NCBI GenBank assembly: GCA_026225945.1
Contig: JAMJFZ010001258.1
Span: forward strand, 10,485,001 to 10,549,000
Direction of reading: 5' to 3'
Source of the DNA: Cricetomys ansorgei
Lineage: Eukaryota > Chordata > Mammalia > Rodentia > Nesomyidae
DNA length: 64,000 nucleotides
Numbering within the stretch: the stretch's first letter is position 1; the number at the start of each line of letters is the position of its first letter. Of this stretch, positions 21,741-33,850 are shown one piece after another. Both the position numbers and the translations under genes were made by a program. The notes under the pieces are model-generated. The model did not search any database and had not been told where the DNA came from. It saw only the letters and a program-made list of their open reading frames with translations.

Positions 21741-23345
21741 AATGCCAACAATTGAATGAAAATGAAAATACAACACACCAAAATCTATGACATAAAAGTT
21801 ATTCTAAGAGCAAAGTTTATACACTATGAATGCACACTGAAAGTCTTGAGAGATCACAAATTAATAACTTAATGATGTGCCATCTATATCCAAGTTGATG
21901 GGACACAATGAAGATGACCCTAAGTGGATCATCTTTCCACGTGCTTACATCGAAAATTTGAAAGATCTGAAATAAATATCTTAATGATGTACCTGAAGTT
22001 CTTGAGGAAAAACAGTAAACAATACCCAAGACAGTAGATGGGGAGAAATAATCAAAATCAGGGCTGAAATCAATAAAATAGAATTTTTTAGAATTACAAA
22101 AATTAAGCTGTGAGTTTTGTTTGTTTTTTAAAGATTGATAATCATAAGGCAAGTTAATCAAAAGAACAAAACAGATTTATATGAATAAAATTAGAGCTGA
22201 AGAGGGAGCATTTGAAGCAGACATTGAAGAAACTGAGAAAATCATTAGGACATGCTTTTAAAATTTCTATATCTTCAAACTGGAAAATTAAAAGAAGTTG
22301 ATGAATTTATCTGACCTATCAAAATTAAATAAAGATGAACTAAGTACTGTAAATAGATCAACAACAAACAGTGGTATAAAGCTTTTATACAAAACTTCCC
22401 AACTGGAACGCTCTGGGCCAGATATATTCAGTGCAGAATTCTATCAGACTTTCAAAGAACAAAATCCAATGTTGTTCAAATTAGTTCATAAAACATAAAA
22501 CAGAGGAACATTTCTGAAGATTTTTTTTATGTACCTCATATTACTCTGATATCTAAACCAGACAAAGACACAACAACAACAAAGAAAATTATAAGCCAAT
22601 TGTTCTAATGACCATAGATGCAAAATTATCTCAACAAAATACTTGCAAACTGAATTCACAAACACATAGAGAATTAATGAATATGATCAGTTTGGCTTCT
22701 CCTCAGAAATACATGGATTATTCAGCATACATAAATCAATAAATGTAATGCAACATATGAATAGATGAGAGGACAGAATTCACATGATTAAATAAATTAA
22801 ATGCAGAAATGGCTTTTGAAAAATTACAGCTTCTCTTCATGGTAACAGACTTGCAAATACTAGAAGCATAGGGGTCCTATACCAACATAATAAAGGCCAC
22901 ATCATAGTAAGCCCACAGCCAAAATCACTCTAAAAGAAAAATTCAAAGCATTTCCACTAAAATCAGAAACAAGACAAGGGTGTCAACTCTCCCCTGTTCA
23001 ACATATCATTTGAAATCTTTTCTATAGTAATAAGATAAGTGAAGGAAATAAAGGGGGTAGACATAGTCAATGAAGAAGTCAATGTATACTTATTTGCAGA
23101 TGATAGGACATAAAAGACTCAACATATTCCACCAGAATTTCTATGTCAAATAAATATATTTAGTGTAATAGAGCATTAACAACAACAAAAAAAAATCAGT
23201 AGCTATTCTATACATCAGTAGCAAACACACAGAAAAATAAATAAGGAACATAATCCATTCAAAACAGCATAATAAAATCTCAGAATGTGATATAATTAAG
23301 AAAGTGAAAGACGTGGAAAACTGTAATGTGTCTTTAAAAACACAT
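21741..23345 (+). pseudogene. L1 ORF2 relic, reverse-transcriptase region
   Basis: This continues the ORF2 homology interrupted at 21320: aaaatctatgacataaaagt, ttctaagagcaaagtttata, then ggccagatatattcagtgca and ttctatcagactttcaaaga. The translated TRQGCQLSP-like motif is at 22969-22995. The RT catalytic motif FADD (YADD/FADD box) is at 23093-23104. The two motifs lie in different frames, so at least one frameshift separates them (a base is missing near 22995), and in-frame stops are frequent. The ORF2 endonuclease and C-terminal cysteine region are absent. Intact ORF2 would supply reverse transcriptase for retrotransposition; this copy cannot. It is an old L1, older than the 3'UTR nested in it. 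Confidence 0.85.
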
Positions 23346-23999
23346 AATGTTCTATGTTCTGTTTCAGCTCTGAGAGACACAGCACACAGACAAAGGAAAA
23401 AAAAAGTGTTTTCCTTTAACAAGCATTTAACAGGTCTCTCTTCTTCGCGCTGAATGATTCTGCAGGCTGTATGTTAAACCTCTGTGGATGGGTTTCCTCA
23501 TCTGTCAGTAGCTAGTCTGTAATTCTTTTTATATGACTCTTGGAAGTACAACACACAATCTGTCTGCAAACTGAGTTCCTCTCTATATTCTGTAATCTCG
23601 TCTAGCCTTCCTAAAGAACAGAACAAAGCAAAGAAGGAGAATGCTGGAATGACATTATGTCAAGTATTTCTTTTCCTTTGTAAGAGTCAGATTCAGACAC
23701 GTCAAGGAGAAGCAGATCTAATATTGGGCAAAGGGATAGAGAATGAAATATTAGGCGTTAAAGCACACTCATGTAGTAAGAAGAAAACCAAGAGTAGAAA
23801 TTTAGATGCCAAGGCTTTGAATGCCAAGATAAGTGTTTCAACTTAAGAGTCAAGTGGTATCAAAGGGAACAATGAAAATTTCTGGCCAATGGAATGAGAT
23901 CTACTCTTCAATAATTTTCAGACTTGCTAAAATCCGACTGGCATCACAAAATGAACTGAACCAGTTGAGGAAATGAAATTTTAATCATAGTACCAGACT
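23346..23999. other. unannotated stretch
   Basis: No gene or repeat recognised. Confidence 0.45.
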
Positions 24000-24048
24000 C
24001 GTTTTCTTTTTTTTTCTTTTTCTTTTTCTTTCTTTTTTTCTTTTTTTT
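24000..24048. repeat. polypyrimidine (CTTTT)n tract
   Basis: ttttcttttttttt-type units. This is the antisense A-rich tail of the SINE that follows. Confidence 0.9.
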
Positions 24049-24175
24049 AAGAGTCTCATGAACCCCAGGCTGTCTGGGAACTTGCAATGTAGTAAACAAG
24101 CATGGTCTTGATATTTATGCCTCCATCTTCCAAATACTGGGATTGTAAGTGTGCACCACTGTAGCCTGGGCTCTG
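24049..24175 (-). mobile_element. old B1-type SINE (PB1/B1F-like)
   Basis: gaaccccaggctgtctggga, cttgatatttatgcctccat, caaatactgggattgtaagt and gtgcaccactgtagcctgg are antisense B1-family words. The divergence and the ccccaggctg head fit an early B1 relative rather than a standard B1. Confidence 0.68.
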
Positions 24176-24367
24176 CCCATTCCTAGGCACACACAGTGCC
24201 ACCTGAACTACAATGCCACCTTCAAGGTCAGAGCTTCTACATTATGTCATTTTACTATTTCTTGATCTTTTCAAAGGGCAAACAGATCTGAAAAATATTG
24301 AAGAAACAAAACTATTTGGGTTTCATAAATGATCTAAACCTTGTTTGATTTACAAGAACACCTAAAA

Positions 24368-24433
24368 CGTTTTATTTATTTATTTATCTATTTATTTATT
24401 TATTTATTTATTCATTTATTTATTTATTTATTT
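24368..24433. repeat. (TTTA)n microsatellite
   Basis: About 16 ttta units with single substitutions. It is the expanded antisense tail of the adjoining B1. Confidence 0.95.
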
Positions 24434-24572
24434 TCGAGACAGGGTTTCTCTGTTGTAACTCTGACTGTCCTGGAACTCACTCTGTAGACCAGGCTGGCCT
24501 TGACTCACAGAGATCCGCCTGCCTCTGCCTCCCGAGTGCTGGTATTAAAAGCATGCGTCACCACTGCCCAGT
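24434..24572 (-). mobile_element. B1 SINE
   Basis: Near-consensus antisense B1: gagacagggtttctctgttg, tgtcctggaactcactctgt, agaccaggctggcct, cagagatccgcctgcctctg, ctcccgagtgctgg. A likely target duplication flanks element plus tail: aagaacacctaaaa at about 24354 and aagaaaaactaaaa at 24574. Confidence 0.96.
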
Positions 24573-24587
24573 TAAGAAAAACTAAAA

Positions 24588-25680
24588 TTTAACGAGCCAA
24601 TTTCTTTACATTTTTTAAAGAAAAAAATAATGTGGGTTCTATCAATTAGAAACCTTTGGCAAAGTTATAGTTGTATAAGTGAAAGTTTTCCAGTAGTATT
24701 GATCAAATGAGGCATTTGGAATTGAGACTAATCACATATTTTCTGTTCTTTGTTTCTACATTCATTTGATTAAAATCTTTCCATTGTATTCCTTCTATAG
24801 AGCTTCTGAATCGGTTCTCATTTGAAGCTGTTCAATCTGGGAAATGCTGTTTGCTTAGGTAAATACTGTAAAATTGTGCTGTGCTTCTGTTTCCCCAACA
24901 TCTCCTTCTACAAAGTTGTTGAAGAGTGTTCTTAAGTTCTTTCAGAGTGTGGGCTCCTGTGATTCCAGCCCACCTGGTTAACATACAACATCCATCTGTG
25001 TATGCATGTTTCTTTCTGTATTACTATTCTGAGTTTTGTGTATCTGCTTGTTTAGTGAGTGTCCATGCTGCAGAAACACAACTTCTTACACAGATGTAGA
25101 GAAATACTATTTACCTTTGCACATTTTGCCTTCTCCTATACCTGGGACGTGTAGGAAAATGCACATTTTATTTTTTTAACCTAAAACATACTTTCGAAAT
25201 CTGCACAGATAGAACTGACAGTCAATCTGATCTATTGATTGACTTAGCCATTTTCATGTCACCCAAAGACCTAAGAAAATGTAAGCACAGAAGTAATAAT
25301 AATTTTTGTTTCTAGAATTATTCCATTACGCTAATAATACTAAGTGATGGTTGTCTCTCAATGTCCTTCAAGAAGGTCTTTGGTTCCTAAAAACATATTT
25401 TCAGACATGGATAGAAAAAAATATGCTCTATAGTAAGGACCTGTCTCTGAAAGTAGTGCCATAACACTGTTCATCACAGATAGCAGAATGGTGTTCTCTC
25501 CAAATGAGGAGGTAATCTTATCTGTGGTTATCAAGCCCTAGCATCTGGAAGCCTGAACTATCTCTATGTTATTTTGTTTTATTGTTTCTTTTTTTCTTTT
25601 TAAACTGAAAAATAAAATGAACCAATGTCCATCTTCCTCTAAAGTGCTTTGTAAGATTGTGTTTGTGGAGCATGGGGACT
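24588..25680. other. unannotated stretch
   Basis: No gene or named repeat recognised. An 8-bp inverted repeat with a 9-base loop lies at 25220-25244. Confidence 0.45.
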
Positions 25681-25790
25681 TCTGCCCAAAATACCAGCAC
25701 TCCAGAGGCTGAGGCAGGATGGCCATGAATGCAAGAATAGCTGAGCTTTTCCACAGCAAGATACTGTCTCAAGAAAACAAACAAAAGTAG
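25681..25790 (+). mobile_element. old B1-type SINE fragment
   Basis: accagcactccagaggctga, ggcaggatggccatgaatgc, and agcaagatactgtctcaaga followed by aaacaaacaaaag read as a sense B1-family core with tail. It is truncated and diverged. The 123-codon minus-strand frame across it is not a gene. Confidence 0.68.
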
Positions 25791-28659
25791 ACCATACAAC
25801 AGGATGAGCATGCTTTCATATTGAGTTGGGATTTTGTGTCTCAATGATAACTGGGCTGTAGATTCCATGACTGCTAGCTGTATATTCTGGGAAACCAAAG
25901 TAAGAGCCATGGATGGCTCTCTTTCCATTACATTGTACATAATAATTTAAAGGCAGAGTTTCCTTGAATGCTGGAAGTTGGTGCATTCACTGATGAATTT
26001 GGAGATTCTCTAGTGAGTAGGTACTCAAAAACATTTGCAACACAAATAGTCTAAGAATGTGAGTTATGAAACATGCATAAATTTACTGTAAAGTATTATC
26101 CATCTCGGTATCTACAGAGGAAATAAAGGAACTGTTTTGGTCTTAGTTGGCTTTTGGTTTTACTGGAATATTTAGTTGAAAACTGTATTTCCAGACTATC
26201 TAAACAGTTAGACTTAACTTTCAGTTCTATTGTGTATCCAAAGTGTTTCTTTGTTGTTGTTGTTCTTATTGTTGTTGATAGACAATTATAACTTTATTAA
26301 AATTCTGCTAAAATAAAGGATATGACTATTAAAAAGCAAACAGGGTATGATACATAACTCTGAACAGAACATGCAAATACTGAATGATAAATACAAATAT
26401 AAATAAATAAATACAAACCACAGAATACACCTTGACACTCCTATCTTAAAATTCAACTCTGAGTTTGGCATATGTCCAAAATGAAACCATAAATATTCCC
26501 TTCATTAATGAAGCCTGAGGTCTCATTCAATTTAGAGAGACTTAAGAGTACCCACAACAAAGAGGGCTTCTAAACAGACCCTGAGCACACAACGAGAAAA
26601 TATTCAGAGAGACTGCCCTTATGCAAAGTCCAGAGCACACCAATTTCTAAAAGAATCACATTAATTCTTCCATTGCTTCTCTGTGAATTCAAATTTAAAT
26701 CCTCCTGAGGATCTTATATCGAGTTACTTTTATTATGCCCATAACATGGCCCTCCTGGGTTTGCTCACAGCTCCTCTTCATTTTATTTTCTTTGATTATT
26801 CAATCATTCATGAAAGCCTCTCTCTCTTTTGGTACTCTCCAATTCTATAGACCTTGATAATGGAAAGATATACTTTTGAAGCATTCAACCAAGATCTCCA
26901 CAAACTCCTCTATAAATCCTATAAATTCTCAAGGCAACATTTACCTCAAGATGATCAGCATATTTTCTCTTATAAGTACAGCTCCTGCTTCCTGTTTGTG
27001 AAAGGTCATGTGGTTGAAAATGATACCATGTGTCCTGTTTACTTTAATCCTAATTCTTTTGCACTTAAAAAAAAACATATCTCTGACCATATTCAGGCCC
27101 TGCCATCAATCACTGAGCAAAGTTTATGTTTAATTTTTACTATGAAGTATACAGGCAATATCATAATTTTAGTATGGATTTTGCATTTCACTGTTATGAC
27201 CTTATTTGTTTCAGAATGAGCTTTACTGTCTGTGAAACACAAACTGCTGTTCGTACCTTAGAGCTCTCCCTTGAATGTTATGTTACTTATAAGTAACAAC
27301 GGGCTGTTGCAGTCATTTTTCTACAACCCCTTCCTTCTTTTCTTAATTTCTACACTGACTCACTCCTTTTGCTGTTCTTGCAATGCCCATGCTGTGAAGA
27401 GTTAGGTACGGAATACAGCAGAAACATCAGGACGCAAATACAACACTTATGTAGGTAAAACTCATAACCCTTGAATCATGCTTCAAGCATAGGAGATATT
27501 AATAAAATTCTACGGTAACAAGTAGCTAACCGTTTTCTCACTGTACATCTTTTCATTGTATACCTTGGCTGTGTGTCTTTCCCTTCTCTAGAGTGTACCC
27601 TACAAAATGATCCCTGCCAGTACATATCAGAGCTTTGCTCTGGTACCTTCACACACCAGGAATGATAAGCAGCTATACACAGCTAAATCTGTGCATGTTT
27701 CCCAAGGCATAATTCTAAACTTACTGATCAGATTAGATGGAACTGTCACAGAACAGCAGCATGTGTCTGTGACAGATAAAGCTCCCATTCACTGAAATCC
27801 CAGCATTTAATCCTTTCCCGAGCAGTGTGGGTTATGTGTGCAAGAACAGAAGGACACAAATTCAAAGACTACCTTAGATAAATAATCAGTGTAGATTTTT
27901 TTTTCAGAAACCATGCCATGTCACACATCAGTGAATATGAACTTGTAGTAGAAGCCTGTTAACTTGTGCGTGAGCACATATGTGTATATGAAAGAGAGAA
28001 GACACAGATAAATGGGGAGAGAGAGAGAGACACTTCTAGTAGAATGACATTAGGAAAATAACAGCAATAAAGAAGGTACAAGTTTATTACATATCATCTA
28101 AGGCATGACTGACTTAGAATAAACTAAGGTGCTTATTAAATAAGCAAAATTTAAGAAAATCCTAAATAGTAATGATGGCAATATTTTACAACAATATTTG
28201 AAATGTCAATGTGAATACAAAGGAATCAGAATGAAAAAAATATTAAAATATTAGTAATCCAGTGGTAAGGCACTAAGTTCTTTACATTAAATTTCTAGAT
28301 TATTATTCAGTCTACCATATAAATTACCATAAAATGACATTCATAGGCATTTTCTTGGTAAGACCTGAGGCTTAGAGCATTGAAAATTAAATGATCTGAC
28401 ACCTTGTATTCCTGCCCCCACCCCTATCCTACAGGTTTGAAGAGCATTTGTAGAGAGATATGCTCAGAACATACACAGGTCTTGTTCAGTCTTATGCATC
28501 AAATTAGTGTACAAGGTTTTAGTTACAATCATATGGCAGTAGTGGAAAGGAGTCTTTTATTGGGTCATCGGAATTTCCAGCTGCATGGTTAAAGAAAGTA
28601 CTGCAGCATATTTGAACATTTCTCCAGGTATTATATTCACTGAAGATAATCATTGCACT
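25791..28659. other. unannotated stretch
   Basis: No gene recognised. Notable pieces are a (TTG)n-like tract at 26253-26279, a perfect 18-bp palindrome at 27281-27298, a possible very old SINE at 27784-27890 (atcccagcatttaatcc) and a short GA run near 28015. The 121-codon plus-strand frame at 26854-27219 matches no family I know and lacks gene context. Confidence 0.42.
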
Positions 28660-29362
28660 AGCTACCTGAGGCCTGGCAGGATGAGATTTCTATAGCTGAA
28701 AAGGCCTCTTTTCTAATGTAAATAAAACTATTCTCTCTTAGCTCAATGTAAACAGAATTGCTGATAAAGAGGTCTTTTGGATATTCCACCAGTAGGGAGG
28801 CAGCAAAAGGCATGGCCTGGTCTCTCCTAATTGTCCTGTAGTAGTTACTCTACTGTAAGTATGGACTTGGCTCTGACAGGGTGTAGCTTGACCCCTTTTA
28901 TTTTGGATAGCACCCCATTATAAAAGTGGACATACCCTGACAGCCAAAGGTTTGAGAGGAGTAAAACTATTGTATTTCATTGATCATGTAAATAGTTTTC
29001 TAAGAGAGAGCAAGGTGGGGCCTTTTAAAATAAGAACAAACTACCAGGACTATGGAGAAGCAATTGGGGCTAGAAGATGAATGGCTTGTTGTGCTCTCTG
29101 CTGAGGTCTCCTTGGGCTTGTACCTTTAGAAATGGCTCATGTGTTAGCCCCATGGTGGTGGTGCAAGCCTTTGATCCTAGCACTTGGGAGGCAGAGGCAG
29201 ACGGATCTCTGTGAGTTCCCAGCCAGCCTGGTCTACAGGGTGAATTCCAGGACAGCCAGAGTTACGACAGAGAAACCCTGTCTCAAAAAAGCAAAAACAA
29301 CAAAAAATAAAAGTCTCATGTGCCTTTATTGATACATTGCTGGATTTATAAAATGGCTAAAG
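28660..29362 (+). mobile_element. LTR-type rodent element, copy 3, with nested B1
   Basis: 28660-29030 aligns with 3870-4260 of copy 1, and 29081-29140 plus 29314-29362 align with 4820-4918. The approximately 500-bp middle present in copy 1 is absent here. So either this copy lost it, or copy 1 gained a second LTR-type piece. A B1 sits inside the 3' part. It is non-coding and family unassigned. Confidence 0.58.
29144..29313 (+). mobile_element. B1 SINE nested in LTR-type element
   Basis: ggtggtggtgcaagcctttg, atcctagcacttgggaggca, gaggcagacggatctctgtg, agccagcctggtctacaggg and gagaaaccctgtctcaaaa are sense B1, followed by an A-rich tail. ctcatgtg at 29136-29143 is repeated at 29315-29322 as a target-site duplication. 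The related element at 4874 carries a single tctcatggg there, an empty-site equivalent. Confidence 0.95.
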
Positions 29363-30111
29363 ACAGCACCAGTCTTCCTGATGAAAGTGAGATATGCTTC
29401 TTGCAATGTACTGAACTAGTGGCCTCCAAGCCTTGCTCTTGCAAGTCGTTCAGGATTAGAAAGACTGCAACTCCTTCCCTAAGCACATCCAGAAACAATA
29501 GCTCATATTTTGGCTAAGTATCAGTTTCATTACCCCTTTCTTTCATTATTACAGGGGCTTAGGGTTTCTCTCCATATGTTCTATATGGCTCCACTATGCT
29601 CCATGGCCTCTACAAAAGAGGATTGGTGTCAGAATTTTTAATTTTCTACAGTGGATCTATGATTACTATGGAAGGCTAACCTTCAGAGATTCTGTCAATC
29701 CAAAATAACTCTTACTTTCATGTATTTCAATATATTTCAATATATTTCATATATTTATACAAGGCCATACAGCTAGTGCATTTGGGGAAAGATCAAATGC
29801 AAGAGTATCAAATCCCACTGGTGAAGAAATTAGCTGCTATGTAATATTGATGGCATGTATACTTTCATTTACTCATTCACATGAAATTTGTTCAAGCATG
29901 TGTTTGTTCCATGTCATCTGCTGTGTTCTGGGGCTGCAACAGTGAATGAGACAGTTATCAAGTTTACTGTCACAGACTCAGTGAAGGACAGATGGCTATG
30001 GATTTAAAGCGAAGTCATTCTTTCCTCATGGTCACACACACTTTCTCAAAGTTTATGGTGTGTGATCTGTTACCACCAACTACCAAATGAAATTGGAAGT
30101 GTATTTAATTC
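29363..30111. other. unannotated stretch
   Basis: No gene or repeat recognised apart from a short AT-rich tandem, atatttcaatatatttca, at about 29731-29748. Confidence 0.45.
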
Positions 30112-30305
30112 AAGCCAGGTGGCGGTAGCACATGCCTTTAATCCTAGTACTCGGGAGGCAGAGGCAAGTGGATCTCTGTGAGTTCGAGACCAGCCTGGTC
30201 CACAGAGTGAGTTCCAGGACAGCCAGAGTTACAATACAGAAACCTTGTCTTGAAATAACAAAAACAAATAGACAAACAAACAAACAAAACAAAAAACAAA
30301 ACAGA
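30112..30305 (+). mobile_element. B1 SINE
   Basis: aagccaggtggcggtagcac, atgcctttaatcctagtact, gaggcagaggcaagtgg, gagaccagcctggtccacag and acagccagagttacaataca are sense B1. An (AAAC)n-like tail runs to about 30305. Confidence 0.95.
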
Positions 30306-31185
30306 AACAACCTAATAAACTAATTTAAAGCCAGGCCACAGATAGCAAGACTGTGTGGCTGAACGGCCTTGATACCTTTAGCAAAGGTTACATGCTAAAA
30401 GAAGGCTCCTTAACTCTCTGTACTAGCAAGTCTTGGCTTACCTGGTTCTGTAAACACACAGCTCCTTCCTGGTTTGAGAAATATTCTTCTTTCTTCGGGT
30501 AATGTTTCTCTCCAGAATTTCTCTCCAGGTTTGCTCATCTTTTGGGTCTCTGCTTAAATCTACGCATGGCAAAAAGCTTTATATGAGCGCCCTAGGTGAG
30601 GCCGACGAATACATGGTCATTTTCAACTTCCCTCAGTTTTCACTGTTTCTTCTTTCTTACTGCTGCTGACAAATTGGAGCAAAGTTCACAAACTCACTGC
30701 TTTTTTTTCCTTTCCTCAGTCCCCTTTGACAGAAATTCAGACAGGAACAGTTTTGTTTTATTTACTAATAAGTCTGTGGGAAATTTCAGAGTAGCATGAA
30801 AAGAAAAACAATTACCACTTGCTGAAATATGAATTATAATACTAATAATTGCACTAGTAACAGCTACTTATAAACCAGCACTTTACCTGTGTGAAGGCCC
30901 TCTGTAATTGCTCACAGATCAGGCAGAAGCTTTTTTATAAGACATCTTGTTTTAAAACTGTAAAAGTAATGAATGTCCAGTGCTAAGAAATACAAGTAGC
31001 ACATAAATTGCTTCCAACTTAGTCTACGCCTCAGACCAACCTACTATTACACTGTGCTGTATGCCATTGCAGAAGTGTTTCTAATCCCATGAATGTTCAG
31101 ACCCAATTTCATGGTGGGTCTAATTATCAATACCTTCATTTGAAAAGGAGCTTTCCAGACCAACAACAGAAAACTTGCAAGAGTC
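30306..31185. other. unannotated stretch
   Basis: No gene or repeat recognised. Confidence 0.45.
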
Positions 31186-31520
31186 AACCTGTGAGAGCAG
31201 ACCCAAAATAGTAATTCCCTAAGCAATCTTAGTTAATCCAACACACAGGATATATGCTTGTCCTTGATTGCTTCCCAGGCAGGAAGCAAGTCAGTGTATA
31301 TATGCTCTCCCCTGATTGGATCTGGTGGGAAATATGTAGTCTTACAGGTTCTGCTTTTATAAGCAAAATGTACCTCATAGCTATTTTGTGGAACCTCAGA
31401 ATGTGACTCAGGATCTCTCTGTGGGAGCCTCAAAATGGTCTTGGCCGATGTTCATCATTACTGGTCAGTATTAAAGTTTCCTTCAAAATTGAGAAATTGT
31501 GGTAATGGTATTTTTCTCAA
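31186..31520 (+). mobile_element. LTR-type rodent element, partial copy 4
   Basis: ttgattggatctggtgggaa, atgtagtcttacaggttctg, attttgtggaacctc, gcctcaaaatggtcttgg and ttactggtcagtatt track 4500-4750 of copy 1 and the reverse complement of 5790-6010. Only the central part is recognisable, and divergence is greater than between copies 1 and 2. Confidence 0.55.
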
Positions 31521-33239
31521 CAACTAAGATTAACAAATCCAAAATGCTTGTGAGATCTCAGCAATTAGACGTTCTCCAGGACTTTTAAGAAGCCATGAAA
31601 TATGGGGTTTGCGTTTAAGTGAAGGATTTGTTTGGAGAAAATTGCTGATGGTGGTGATTCTCTCTCTTTTCACGGGTCCCCTGAATAAAGGCATCATGCA
31701 TGTTCCCTGTGATTTCTGAAACAATGGAGAGGGTAGTGTCTGTCTCTACAACAACTACACCCTTAGGGGAGACAGATAAAACATAAAACACAGAAGTTTT
31801 TATTTGACTAGCTATGAAGAGCTTGTATGACAGGTCAGTCCAGGAATTGTCAGAGAGAAAGTCACACATAGTAAGGACCCCTAGCTGAGTGTTTTGGAGG
31901 GTGGGACTGTGATAAAGAATGCTCATAATTGGAGTCAACAGAACCATAAGAGATCTTTCATGAAAAACGTTTCCTTAAAGAGTCTTCAATATGATTCCTT
32001 GTTTCAGTATGTCTGAGGCTGTAATCTAAGGTCCGAAAAAGCCATGGCAAATGAGTCCCAGTCAAAAAATCATTTCTTCTGGGGTAACAAAGTGTAACAG
32101 CAAACTTTCTACTTGAGAGATGGGACCTTTATGATTGATGAGGCTTCTACAGTGTTCACTTTGTCACTAATGATCCAAAAATGCCTTTCTTGGTATTTAC
32201 TGAAAAAAAAAAATCCATGACCTTGTAATCCTTAAAAGGAGAAAGAAACCTACGCAAAATTCTGTTGGAAGTTTTGTTGCAGGAGTGCATCTAGGGTTTG
32301 CATTTGACTGAGCTTTGACTTTCATATCTATTGTAAACTGCTAACAAGCAAGCATTTCATAAGCTTGTTTACATACCTTCAACAACCAGAGGTTGCTGAA
32401 AAAACAGAGGTTTTAAAGAAGGCATTAATATCAACTATAGTAAAATAATATTGACTTTGAGTCTTTGTACACTATTTTGACTCCACCATCCACTCCACCC
32501 AAACACCAAATCCTCACAAAATCTAGAGAGACATTTTGCCAATATAAGGCCCATCACTTAGTCCCTGTGCTATGGATTGAGTTATATTCCCCAAGCTAAT
32601 ACTTTTAGGACTTAATTGCTAATAGTACTGATCTTAAAGAAAAAAAAAGACCCTTTGGGAAATAAATAAAGTTATTTATTTATAAATATAACTCCCAGAC
32701 CTCAGCTGGGAGCAGGGAAGAAGCAAGGTTTCCACAACTTTTCTTGATCATGGAGCCAACACTCCCTCCTGCCAAAGGCAGCTGCCAAAGCATGGAGACA
32801 GAAACTAGAGTGTACTGTTCTATAAACTGAGATTTTTTTATGGCTTTTTGTGTATGTGAAGCCCAAGTGAGTCTTGTATTTGAAGTCTATGAAGAAGGGT
32901 TTATGTTTCCCCATAGAGGTGGTGAGAAAGAATGCTATACCACCAGAATGTTTCAACCAGAGATTCATCCCACTGGCTGAGAATCCCCTGCTGTTGTGGA
33001 GCCAAAAAGACACTTAGTTAAACTGAACAGTAATTTTCTTTTTCCTGGAAACTTGACTACAAGATACTAGTGATGGTGGTGAGAACTCCTCCCATGAGGG
33101 AATCCTTCCTGTAGACAAAGTGATCTGTTATTTTTCCAGCATACCAGACTCTATCTTAAATTCTTTAAAGTGTTTCCTCAGGGTCAGTACACAAAAACTG
33201 TCTTCCAGAATAGGCTGGAATTATATCTCGTGCTGGCAG
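31521..33239. other. unannotated stretch
   Basis: No gene recognised. Minus-strand frames of 110 and 103 codons (31615-31947, 32702-33013) resemble no family I know. tgtgctatggattgagttat at 32569-32588 resembles the start of some MaLR LTRs, but I could not follow it further. Confidence 0.4.
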
Positions 33240-33850
33240 CTGAACTTGGTACTGTAAGAGTCACCCAGGTGTTAATGGTTTTTAAGGTATGAAGGAGTCA
33301 TGGAGAGCAGCTGAGGCTAAGCACTGTGAGATGCCACGAGAAACTATTGGCAAAGATGCAGCCTCAGTAGTAGTTGAAGGCCCAGATGAAGGGTTCATGC
33401 AAAGAAGTTGAGGCTTGGCACCAGGAAGAGACCCCAGGAGAGGTTATTAGTTAAGGTAAAGCCTCAGTGACAGTTGAAGGCACAAATTGAAGTTGGCACC
33501 ATGAAGAGAGCCTGGGAGAGGCTATTGGTGAAAGTGCAGCCCAGTTGCAGCAACTCCAGCAGCATTCTGAAGGTGCCAGTACCATGAGATGACCACTAAG
33601 AACAGCAGCAGCAGTGGAGTGGGGCTACCCAAAGCCTGGAGGACAAGCTGTGTGTGCTGCAGAGGTTGGAACCCAGACGATCGTGAGTGAATTCCAGATA
33701 ATGGGACATTGATAATGTTTTCTGCTGTCCAAAGACATTGTAAAAAGCTTGATAGATGTTAGGTTTCATTTGGTCCTGTGAACTAGCAACCCCAGTGATT
33801 GTACCTCTTGTAAATGATTTTGCTGGTGTAGTGTTAAATTGTATCATAGA
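33240..33850 (+). mobile_element. LTR-retrotransposon internal relic (MaLR-like, tentative)
   Basis: Non-coding sequence of the type found inside rodent MaLR elements: three decayed tandem units (33320-33545), then ggagtggggctacccaaagc, tgtccaaagacattgta, catttggtcctgtgaac and ttttgctggtgtagtgttaa. It runs into LTR-like sequence at 34016. Assignment rests on remembered similarity only. Confidence 0.42.
33320..33545 (+). repeat. decayed tandem repeat, about 78-98 bp units
   Basis: Units contain ggcacca(g/t)gaagaga, gagaggttattag or gagaggctattgg, and gcctcagtgacagttgaagg. They start near 33320, 33416 and 33494, the last one partial. Confidence 0.7.

Noticed and set aside
21817..22161. 114-codon minus-strand frame
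   Set aside because: Antisense of the L1 ORF2 relic.
25569..25940. 123-codon minus-strand frame
   Set aside because: It runs antisense through an old B1-type SINE and its tail.
26854..27219. 121-codon plus-strand frame
   Set aside because: No recognisable domain, no promoter or splice context, composition like its AT-rich surroundings. Length is within chance for 64 kb.
31615..31947. 110-codon minus-strand frame
   Set aside because: Not similar to any family I know and no supporting context; not annotated as a gene.
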